From contig CAYGZQ010000092.1 of assembly GCA_964354375.1 (NCBI GenBank), positions 1 through 11,394 of the forward strand: a DNA stretch of 11,394 nucleotides. The letters are read 5' to 3'. Made by a program: the position numbers and the translations under genes. The notes under the pieces are model-generated. The model was not told where the DNA came from. It searched no databases and saw only the letters and a list, made by a program, of their open reading frames with translations. Below, in pieces: positions 1 to 5,516 of the stretch (the first letter of the stretch is position 1; each line of letters starts with the position of its first letter). This stretch comes from CAYGZQ01 sp964354375 [NCBI: uncultured Planctomycetota bacterium]. GTDB lineage: Bacteria > JAJVIF01 > JAPKYR01.

Positions 1-54
1 GATCGTCCCTACGTTCAGATGCGGCTTCGTTCTCTCAAACTTGGCTTTGGCCAT
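1..54 (-). CDS. tuf: Elongation factor Tu, 5' end only (truncated by window edge)
   Basis: The 18 codons read leftward from the ATG at 54 give MAKAKFERTKPHLNVGTI, the characteristic EF-Tu N-terminus just before its GHVDHGKT P-loop. EF-Tu is the GTPase that brings aminoacyl-tRNA to the ribosomal A site. The gene follows fusA after 136 nt, as in the classical rpsL-rpsG-fusA-tuf order. Purine-rich GGAGAG and GAGG stretches precede the ATG and can act as ribosome binding site. The rest of the gene lies outside the window, so its completeness cannot be judged. It is too short to call from length alone; the call rests on the residue match plus operon position. Confidence 0.93.
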   Translation of the reverse strand, partial: MAKAKFERTKPHLNVGTI

Positions 55-75
55 TGTCCTCAAGCTCTCCTTCGA

Positions 76-116
76 CCCGGTTCCCGGGCGTGAGATCCGG
101 ACGCCCCCTCGCGTCC
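76..116 (-). other. Two small hairpins in the fusA-tuf leader
   Basis: Read on the minus strand, the fusA-tuf gap contains GGACGC-GAGGGG-GCGTCC (116 to 99), then CCCGG-GAA-CCGGG (88 to 76), shortly before the tuf ribosome binding site. Neither is followed by a U-run, so they are not intrinsic terminators. They may stabilise the message or affect tuf translation; I infer no more than that. No convincing promoter was found in the 136-nt gap. Confidence 0.35.
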
Positions 117-190
117 GTGCCGTGTATGTCCTTTGTCTTTCCTTTCAGTCCTTCAATCGCGACGCATGTGCTGTCCGCTCTAAAAAAATC

Positions 191-2302
191 CTATTTCTTC
201 TCGCTCCCCGACACCCGCTCGATCTCCTTCATCGCTTCTTCATAGAACGGTATTGTTGTCCTGGCGATGTTCTCGGGAAGCGGACGGTATTCCGCGAACT
301 CCGCCACCCCGCTCGCTCGACCCTGAGAGGCCGACCTTAGATGGGTTGCGTATCCGAACAACTGCCTCAGCGGAACCATCGCTATCATGTTCACCGTGCC
401 GTCGCCACGGGTCTCGACCCTCTCGATCAGACCCTGACGCCCGCTGAGATCGCCGCTGATCGCCCCCAGGTATACCTCCGGCGACTCTATGTCCACTTTC
501 ATCACCGGCTCGATTATCAGCGGTCCCGCGAGCTTGCACGCCCTCTCAACCGCTACCGATCCGGCGATCTCGAACGCTAGATCGCTCGAGTCCACCACAT
601 GAAAACTCCCGTCCACCAGCCTTATCAGAACATCCACCATCGGGTAGCCTGCGAGCACCCCGCTCCTCAGCTTGCCCATCACGCCCTTCTCGACCGCCGG
701 AATAAACTGTTTCGGCACTTTGTCCCCGCCGACCATGCTCTCGAACGCATTTCCCGCGCCTCTCTCGCGCGGCTTGACCTCCAGACTCACTTCCGCGTAC
801 ATCCCACGCCCGCCCGTCTGGCGAACGTACCGCTCCGCCACCGACGATGAGCGAGAGATGGTCTCCTTGTACGCAACCTGCGGGGCCCCGACATGAGCTT
901 CCACCCCGAACTCCCTCAGCAATCGATCCACGATGATCTCAAGGTGCAGCTCTCCCATCCCGCTGATCACCGTCTGGCCGGTTTCTTCATTCCTCGATGT
1001 CCTGAACGTCGGGTCCTCGTCGGCCAGACGCCTCAGCGCCGAGTCGAGCTTGTCGCTATCAGTCTGGCTTCTCGGCTCGATCGCGATCGTGATTACCGGT
1101 TCCGGATGATAGATGCTCTCCAGGGCTATCGGATGCTTCTGATCGCAAAGCGTGTCCCCGGTCGTCGTGAGTTTCAGACCGACCAGCGCGCCAAGCTCGC
1201 CCGCCCTCAGCTCGTCCACCGGCTCGCGCTTGTTCGCATGCATGATCAGAATTCCGTTGACCCGCTCGCGTTTCCCCACGCGAGGGTTCAGTCCGACCTG
1301 CCCCTTCTCAAGCGTACCCGAGTACACTCTTGCATAGACGATCCGTCCCACATGGGGGTCGGTCGCCACCTTGAACGCCAGCGCCGCCAGCGGCTCGTCC
1401 GGATCGGTTTTCCTCACCTGGGCCTTTCCGGTCTTGGGGTCGGTCCCCTCCACCGGAGGTACGTCCAGCGGGCTCGGGCAGTAGTCGATAATCGCGTCAA
1501 GAAGCGTCTGAACGCCCTTGTTCTTGAATGCGCTGCCGCACAGCACCGGAGTGACTGCCCCACTGATCGTCCCCGTCCGGATCGCGCCCTTGAGCGTCTC
1601 AAGCTTCACGTCGCCGGCATAGTATTCCTCCATCAACTGCTCGGAGAACTGGCTCGCCTGATCGATCAACTTCTCCCGATACCGCTCGGCAGTCTCCATC
1701 AGATCGGACGGGATCGGCCCCCGCTCTATCTCGGTCCCCGCTTCATCCAGCCATCGTACCCCCTCCATCGAGACCAGGTCGACAATCCCTTCGAATTGGT
1801 CCTCGCTCCCGATGGGAAGCTGGATCGCCATGGGGACCCCTCTCAGTCTTTTTCTGATGGCATCGACAACCCCGAAGAAATTGGCGCCGATACGATCCAT
1901 CTTATTGATAAAGCAGATCCTGGGGACCTTGTACCTGTCGGCCTGACGCCATACGGTCTCCGACTGGCTCTGTACCCCCCCCACCGCACAGAAAAGCGCG
2001 ATCACGCTGTCGAGCACACGCAGAGACCTCTCAACCTCCATCGTGAAGTCGACGTGCCCGGGGGTGTCTATGATGTTGATCCGGTGGCCGGACCATTCGC
2101 AGTAGGTCGCCGCGGACGTGATCGTGATCCCGCGCTCCCGCTCCTGCACCATCCAGTCGGTCTGCGTAGTGCCCTCGTGGACCTCGCCGACCCTGTGGAT
2201 TCTGTGCGAGTAGAACAGGATGCGCTCCGTCGCCGTCGTCTTTCCGGCATCCACATGCGCCGCAATGCCAATGTTCCGAATCCCGGCCAGGTCGTATTTC
2301 AT
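191..2302 (-). CDS. fusA: Elongation factor G
   Basis: The 703-residue product is a full-length EF-G, the GTPase that drives mRNA-tRNA translocation and, with RRF, ribosome recycling. The G motifs are visible: AHVDAGKTT (residues 15-23), a switch I segment ending [23 protein letters not shown], and GSAFKNKG as G5. Domain III shows [11 protein letters not shown] and domain IV shows the [10 protein letters not shown] and [13 protein letters not shown] regions. I chose the ATG at 2302 because it gives the usual [13 protein letters not shown] start and is preceded by GAGGGAAGG. Extending to 2407 adds 35 residues unlike any EF-G and runs through a hairpin. In switch I the sequence is [10 protein letters not shown] where the common form is HDGAATMDWM. 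The gene lies 148 nt after rpsG and 136 nt before tuf in the str operon. Confidence 0.98.
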   Translation of the reverse strand: MKYDLAGIRNIGIAAHVDAGKTTATERILFYSHRIHRVGEVHEGTTQTDWMVQERERGITITSAATYCEWSGHRINIIDTPGHVDFTMEVERSLRVLDSVIALFCAVGGVQSQSETVWRQADRYKVPRICFINKMDRIGANFFGVVDAIRKRLRGVPMAIQLPIGSEDQFEGIVDLVSMEGVRWLDEAGTEIERGPIPSDLMETAERYREKLIDQASQFSEQLMEEYYAGDVKLETLKGAIRTGTISGAVTPVLCGSAFKNKGVQTLLDAIIDYCPSPLDVPPVEGTDPKTGKAQVRKTDPDEPLAALAFKVATDPHVGRIVYARVYSGTLEKGQVGLNPRVGKRERVNGILIMHANKREPVDELRAGELGALVGLKLTTTGDTLCDQKHPIALESIYHPEPVITIAIEPRSQTDSDKLDSALRRLADEDPTFRTSRNEETGQTVISGMGELHLEIIVDRLLREFGVEAHVGAPQVAYKETISRSSSVAERYVRQTGGRGMYAEVSLEVKPRERGAGNAFESMVGGDKVPKQFIPAVEKGVMGKLRSGVLAGYPMVDVLIRLVDGSFHVVDSSDLAFEIAGSVAVERACKLAGPLIIEPVMKVDIESPEVYLGAISGDLSGRQGLIERVETRGDGTVNMIAMVPLRQLFGYATHLRSASQGRASGVAEFAEYRPLPENIARTTIPFYEEAMKEIERVSGSEKK

Positions 2303-2321
2303 CTTGCACCTTCCCTCAAAC

Positions 2322-2358
2322 GTCACTGCCACCCCTTGTGGGGGTGAGTGCCAGTAAC
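2322..2358 (-). promoter_or_regulatory. Stem-loop just upstream of the fusA ribosome binding site
   Basis: On the minus strand, GTTACTG pairs with CAGTGAC (one G-U), enclosing an asymmetric internal loop (5 and 1 nt) and then CACCCC-CACAA-GGGGTG. The structure ends about 7 nt before the GAGGGAAGG ribosome binding site of fusA and has no U-tract. Its place in the rpsG-fusA gap suggests a role in fusA translation or message stability. That role is inferred; only the base pairing is seen. Confidence 0.45.
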
Positions 2359-2450
2359 GCTTCTTTGAGGTGCATCGTCCATCGCCGGGTATCCCGCCAT
2401 TAAGCACTCTATATCAGTCGAGTTGCTCTCTTTATTCAGCTCGCTCCGGA

Positions 2451-2918
2451 TCACACTCTGTAGTGAGCGAAAGCACGGTTCGCCTCCGCCATCCGGTGCG
2501 TATCGTCCTTCTTCTTCACACTCGCGCCCGTACCCGCCGCCGCGTCCATGAGCTCCATCGCCAGTTTCTCGCGCATCGGCTTGCCCTTGCGAGCTCGAGC
2601 GTACTGGATGACCCACCGCATCGCGTGCTCCATCTGCTTCGACGGCTTGATGTCTATCGGAACCTGGTACGTAGATCCGCCCACGCGCCGACTCTTCACC
2701 TGCACGTGCGGCCTCGCGTTCTCGAGCGCTCTCTTGAAGACGTCTATCCCCTCTTCTCCGGTCTTCTCCTTGACGATCGCCAGGGCGCCGTAAAATACGC
2801 CCTCCGCCACGGTCTTCTTCCCGCGCCACATCAGCTTGTTGATGAAGCGTGTGACATTCGCGTCCTTGTAGACCGCATCCAGCTCGATCTCGCGTTTCGG
2901 TGGTTTCTTTCCTCTCAT
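2451..2918 (-). CDS. rpsG: 30S ribosomal protein S7
   Basis: The 155-residue product matches S7 in length and sequence. S7 is the primary assembly protein that nucleates the 3' major domain (head) of the 30S subunit and contacts the E-site tRNA. Signature stretches are VGGSTYQVP near residue 80 and MAEANRAFAHYR at the C-terminus. The ATG at 2918 gives MRGKKPPKREI, close to the usual MPRR-x-PKRE start, with GGACGGAAAG upstream. A longer in-frame reading to 2987 would run back through the terminator hairpin and is rejected. In E. coli, S7 represses its own str operon by binding the rpsL-rpsG intercistronic RNA. Here that gap is 186 nt and holds an attenuator-like structure, so S7 is a natural candidate ligand (inference). 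Confidence 0.98.
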   Translation of the reverse strand: MRGKKPPKREIELDAVYKDANVTRFINKLMWRGKKTVAEGVFYGALAIVKEKTGEEGIDVFKRALENARPHVQVKSRRVGGSTYQVPIDIKPSKQMEHAMRWVIQYARARKGKPMREKLAMELMDAAAGTGASVKKKDDTHRMAEANRAFAHYRV

Positions 2919-2945
2919 CGCTTTCCGTCCAGCTCGTTTGGTCGT

Positions 2946-2980
2946 AAAAAAACCCGACTCACTCTCTAGACAAGTCGGGT
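2946..2980 (-). terminator. Intrinsic terminator (attenuator) between rpsL and rpsG
   Basis: Read on the minus strand, ACCCGACT pairs perfectly with AGTCGGGT, and three further wobble pairs can extend the stem towards a 7-nt loop. Seven U residues follow at once, counting the last stem base. The U-run ends 28 nt before the rpsG ATG, leaving no room for a separate promoter. Expression of rpsG, fusA and tuf therefore probably depends on read-through, or on promoters inside later genes. The structure is seen directly; its role as a regulated attenuator is inferred. Confidence 0.85.
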
Positions 2981-3059
2981 CGCACAAAAGCGCTTTCGCG
3001 CCCTGAGCGAGTCGTGGTTGGTATCAGGTCCTCAACTGGGGGACCCGCCCCTGCGACCC
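2955..3059 (-). promoter_or_regulatory. Candidate antiterminator leader in the rpsL-rpsG gap
   Basis: Two upstream segments of the transcript are complementary to the terminator arms. GGGTCGCA (3059-3052) pairs perfectly with TGCGACCC (2984-2977), which overlaps the 5' arm by 4 nt. CGACTCGCTC (3014-3005) pairs with GAGTGAGTCG (2964-2955), with one G-U, covering five bases of the 3' arm. Formed together these helices would make a pseudoknot; either one alone would disrupt the terminator. Between the paired segments lie two local hairpins, GGTCC-N9-GGACC (3045-3027) and GCGC-GAAA-GCGC with a GNRA tetraloop (3001-2990). The layout resembles an RNA switch. S7 or S12 would be plausible ligands, but nothing in the sequence proves it. 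Confidence 0.5.
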
Positions 3060-3104
3060 TGTATGGCAATCTGAGTTGTTTCCTTTATCCTATTTAATAG
3101 TCTC

Positions 3105-3479
3105 CTAAGTCTTTGGACGCTTTGTGCCGTACTTGCTCCGGCCTCGCCTTCGATTCTCCACTCCCGCCGCGTCCAGCGTACCCCTCAGTATGTGATAACG
3201 AACGCCGCCGAGGTCTTTCACGCGTCCGCCGCGGATCAGCACAACCGAGTGCTCCTGAAGATTATGCCCGATGCCCGGAATGTAAGCTGTGACCTCGATC
3301 CCGTTGGTCAGACGCACCCTGGCGACCTTCCTCAACGCCGAGTTCGGCTTCTTCGGCGTCACTGTCCAGACGCGCGTGCACACCCCACGCTTCTGGGGGT
3401 TCCCCTGAAGCGCGGGCGCCTTGTTCTTCTTCACGACTTTCTTGCGCCCGGTCCGGATCAGCTGGTTGATAGTAGGCAT
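3105..3479 (-). CDS. rpsL: 30S ribosomal protein S12
   Basis: The 124-residue product is S12, a decoding-centre protein that contacts helices 18, 27 and 44 of 16S rRNA and tunes fidelity. It has [21 protein letters not shown] (with K43), [20 protein letters not shown] (with K88 and D89) and SKYGTKRPK. The ATG at 3479 gives [12 protein letters not shown], the normal start. A TTG start at 3500 would add seven residues unlike S12. The ribosome binding site is weak (GGA 7 nt before the ATG). Residue 91 is Gly (GGC at 3207-3209), giving KDLGGVRYH instead of the near-invariant KDLPGVRYH. The Pro is the E. coli P90/P91 position, where substitutions cause streptomycin resistance or dependence. First gene of the operon, with its own promoter 38 nt upstream. 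Confidence 0.98.
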   Translation of the reverse strand: MPTINQLIRTGRKKVVKKNKAPALQGNPQKRGVCTRVWTVTPKKPNSALRKVARVRLTNGIEVTAYIPGIGHNLQEHSVVLIRGGRVKDLGGVRYHILRGTLDAAGVENRRRGRSKYGTKRPKT

Positions 3480-3516
3480 AATATATCCATGCCGCGCCAA
3501 AGAGACGCGAAGAGGG

Positions 3517-3545
3517 AATGTATCATTAGTGGCTCAGAAGGTCAA
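3517..3545 (-). promoter_or_regulatory. Promoter of rpsL and the str operon
   Basis: On the minus strand there is TTGACC, a 17-bp spacer and TACATT, with TGA immediately before the -10 giving an extended -10 element. Transcription would start near 3510, about 30 nt before the rpsL ATG. The match, spacing and position make this the likely main promoter of the operon. Confidence 0.7.
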
Positions 3546-3686
3546 GAGCCTTACATTGAAAAAATCGAAAATACCGGCAAAAATCGCTTTTTCGGCATAT
3601 ATCGAGGGACTCCAAGGTGCCTCTCCCCCGTGACCACTGAAAGATTCGGCGCCGTCGCAACGCATTTTCTTGGAGAAAGCATGGTG

Positions 3687-3734
3687 CCTCCGGTTGACAA
3701 ACTGCCAAAAATATGATATTTTGTAAACCGGAGG
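3687..3734. promoter_or_regulatory. Candidate operator: long inverted repeat over the xre-immA promoter
   Basis: The arm CCTCCGGTTGACAAA (3687-3701) is complementary to TTTGTAAACCGGAGG (3720-3734) at 14 of 15 positions, with an 18-bp centre. It covers the -35, the end of the -10 and the ribosome binding site. A second, smaller perfect palindrome, AAAATAT-G-ATATTTT (3708-3722), covers the -10. Half-sites lie about three helical turns apart, on one DNA face, as expected for repressor dimers. The downstream gene has an XRE HTH domain, so autorepression is the simple reading (inference). Transcription from the predicted promoter would begin in the right arm, so an RNA hairpin is unlikely. Confidence 0.6.
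3694..3722 (+). promoter_or_regulatory. Promoter of the xre-immA/PIN operon
   Basis: A consensus -35 TTGACA (3694-3699), a 17-bp spacer and TATTTT (3717-3722) preceded by TGA form a strong extended -10 promoter. It points away from rpsL. GGAGG (3730-3734) follows, 10 nt before the ATG at 3745. The promoter is embedded in the inverted repeat described as the operator. Confidence 0.75.
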
Positions 3735-3744
3735 ACAAAAGCAC

Positions 3745-4815
3745 ATGGCTCCACTCGGTGAGAGGATTAGACAAGCGAGACAGCTCAACGCCTTAAACCA
3801 GCGTCGGCTCGCCGAAATGGTCGGGGTGAGCCATAATGCCATTTCCAAGTACGAGAAGGAAGAGGACATTCCCAGTTCAGGCGTCTTGCTTAGACTTGCC
3901 AAAGCCCTCGATGTCTCTCTCGACTACTTCTTCCGTGAGCCGTCCGTCGAACTGGGCGATCCCCGCTTCCGCCATTCGAAAGGAAGATTCCTCAAGAAAG
4001 AGGAAAAGAAACTTCTGGCGGACATCCGCGAATGGCTGGAGCGATACGGGGAGCTCGAACAGATATTCGAGCGCAAGTCGTCTAATGCTTTCGTCTTGCC
4101 CGAGGGATTTCCGCATAGCGTTTCGTCGCTCGATCGTGCCGAGAAACGGGCCGAAGAGCTGCGCAGGTTGTGGGATCTGGGCTCCGATCCGATCCCGGAC
4201 ATGGTCGAGCTCCTTGAGGGTAAGGGGATAAGAGTGTTCCAGGTGGAGCGCGACGATTCGTTTGAATCGCTTGTCGTTCCGGTCAGCAATGAACCCGGAG
4301 ATGAGTATGTCATCGTCGTCAATTCTTCCTTCTCCGGCGATCATCAGCGGCTGAGCCTGGCTCATGAGCTTGGTCACATGATGCTCAAACCATCCAAGAG
4401 CACCGCTGTCAACGAAGAAGAAATGGCATTCCGCTTCGGTGCCGCGTTCATCGTCCCCAGACAGGCTGCCATCGAGGAACTGGGAGAGCACCGCACTCAG
4501 CTGGGAATCGAAGAGCTTCACTCATTGAAGCACAAATATGGACTCAGCATGCAGGCCTGGATAAGGCGCGCAGCCGAACTGGGCATCATCCGGAGTGCAG
4601 AGCCGCTCCTCTCGGAATTCGAGAGAAACGGGTGGAAGGAGAGAGAACCCGGAGACCAGTATCCCGTCGAGAAGCCCAGACGCATGCAACGGCTCGTTTT
4701 CAGGGCTTTGGCGGAGGGACTTATCACTCATTCCAGAGCCGAAGAGCTGCTTGGCAGGCTGATTTCCAGGGATTCGAGAGATCTCGTGCGGGCAGGCCAA
4801 TCCGATGGAAACTGA
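3745..4815 (+). CDS. XRE-family HTH regulator fused to ImmA/IrrE-type metallopeptidase
   Basis: The 356-residue cytoplasmic protein has two clear parts. Residues about 4-65 form an XRE/Cro-type HTH (GERIRQARQLN, LAEMVGVSHNAISKYEKE, LLRLAKALDVSLDYFF). Residues about 140-290 match the ImmA/IrrE (COG2856, peptidase M78-like) fold, with the zinc motif HELGH at 207-211 and a downstream EEEMAFRFGAAFIVP segment supplying the third acidic ligand (probably E225). A charged, probably helical linker (about 70-140) joins them. In ICEBs1 the separate ImmA protease cleaves the repressor ImmR, and in Deinococcus IrrE/PprI cleaves DdrO; here repressor and protease are one chain. The start has GGAGG upstream. 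It overlaps the PIN gene by 11 bp, suggesting translational coupling. It is likely the antitoxin or regulator of a two-gene module (inference). Confidence 0.92.
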   Translation: MAPLGERIRQARQLNALNQRRLAEMVGVSHNAISKYEKEEDIPSSGVLLRLAKALDVSLDYFFREPSVELGDPRFRHSKGRFLKKEEKKLLADIREWLERYGELEQIFERKSSNAFVLPEGFPHSVSSLDRAEKRAEELRRLWDLGSDPIPDMVELLEGKGIRVFQVERDDSFESLVVPVSNEPGDEYVIVVNSSFSGDHQRLSLAHELGHMMLKPSKSTAVNEEEMAFRFGAAFIVPRQAAIEELGEHRTQLGIEELHSLKHKYGLSMQAWIRRAAELGIIRSAEPLLSEFERNGWKEREPGDQYPVEKPRRMQRLVFRALAEGLITHSRAEELLGRLISRDSRDLVRAGQSDGN

Positions 4816-5314
4816 GCTGGTTACCGACACAAGCTTCTGGGTAGACCTGCGCGATGGAGACATCCTTTTCCTTCCTTTTCAACTCAGTTTCAAATGGATT
4901 ACAACAGACCTGGTGGCGGAGTTGGAATTCCCCAAGCATATCCCCGATCTGGCGGAGAGCCTCTACACTAAGGGCCTCGACCCAAAGAAGCTTGAGTCCG
5001 TTTTGGTCGAGCAAATGGGAGTTCTCTCGCAGACTAAGGAAGCCGGGCGCCTGTCGAAGCCCGATCTTTCCTGCTTTGTCCTTGCTCGTTCCAGGAAAGC
5101 AACTCTGATTACCTCGGACAAACCGCTTAAGAACTTCGCTGAGCTTGAAGGAGTGGAGGTGCACGGCACATTGTGGGTACTGGATCTGCTCGTAAACGGC
5201 GGGGTCATGGCTCCACGTCATGCAGCTCAAGCCTTGATCCGGATGCTGGAAAAGGGCAGCTACCTGCCGAAGGAAGAATGCGAACAGAGAATCAAGGCCT
5301 GGTCGCATCGCTGA
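4805..5314 (+). CDS. PIN-domain nuclease, candidate toxin
   Basis: The 169-residue product has the PIN layout: VTDTSFWVDL (D8) after the first strand, TTDLVAELE (E39), SKPDLSCFVLAR (D87) and ATLITSDKPL (D105). These four acidic residues normally hold the divalent metal of the RNase site, so the active site looks intact. The C-terminal HGTLWVLDLLVNGGVM followed by charged helices resembles the DUF3368-type PIN subgroup, a tentative placement. The ATG at 4805 lies inside the end of the upstream gene (11-bp overlap) with only a weak ribosome binding site, so translation is probably coupled. In VapC-type toxins PIN domains cleave tRNA or rRNA; the target here is unknown. Partnering with an XRE-ImmA protein rather than a VapB-like antitoxin is the notable point. 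Confidence 0.87.
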   Translation: METELVTDTSFWVDLRDGDILFLPFQLSFKWITTDLVAELEFPKHIPDLAESLYTKGLDPKKLESVLVEQMGVLSQTKEAGRLSKPDLSCFVLARSRKATLITSDKPLKNFAELEGVEVHGTLWVLDLLVNGGVMAPRHAAQALIRMLEKGSYLPKEECEQRIKAWSHR

Positions 5315-5441
5315 TCGGGGTCATCAAGCGCCCAAAAAATCAGCCTATCAAGATAAACGTATAGAACGCGATAGACTTATAAAAACAGTATATCCGATTT
5401 TTTTGTTGAAAAAGACTCACTGGTACCTTGTTTTGCCCCCT

Positions 5442-5469
5442 TTGACATGGTAACTAAATAGTGTAATCT
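5442..5469 (+). promoter_or_regulatory. Promoter of the PKD/propeller lipoprotein gene
   Basis: TTGACA (5442-5447), a 16-bp AT-rich spacer and TAATCT (5464-5469) form a good sigma-70-type promoter about 48 nt before the ATG. A strong AAGGAGGG ribosome binding site (5502-5509) follows. The rest of the gap 5315-5441 is AT-rich with T- and A-runs, and I see no gene or clear terminator in it. Confidence 0.62.
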
Positions 5470-5516
5470 ATTTCCGCACCTTATCATGTTAGTCGTACCG
5501 TAAGGAGGGAGCCGAA

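Noticed and set aside
181-193. U-run right after the fusA stop as an intrinsic terminator
   Set aside because: There is a run of seven U on the minus strand but no stable hairpin immediately before it, and tuf follows in the same operon.
893-2347. Long plus-strand open frame (484 codons) opposite fusA
   Set aside because: It lies entirely antisense to a clear EF-G gene, the product is Arg/Pro/His-rich with no recognisable domain, and I saw no convincing ribosome binding site or promoter. It is an artefact of GC-biased codon use.
2303-2407. N-terminal extension of EF-G by 35 residues
   Set aside because: The added residues do not resemble EF-G, the stretch contains the pre-fusA hairpin, and the ATG at 2302 has a proper ribosome binding site and the canonical N-terminus.
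2919-2987. N-terminal extension of S7 by 23 residues
   Set aside because: It would be encoded through the terminator hairpin and its U-run and does not match S7 N-termini.
3546-3690. Short repeats between the rpsL and xre-immA promoters (GGTGCCTC twice, CTCCAAG/CTTGGAG)
   Set aside because: They are only 7-8 bases long and irregularly spaced, so chance is a sufficient explanation.
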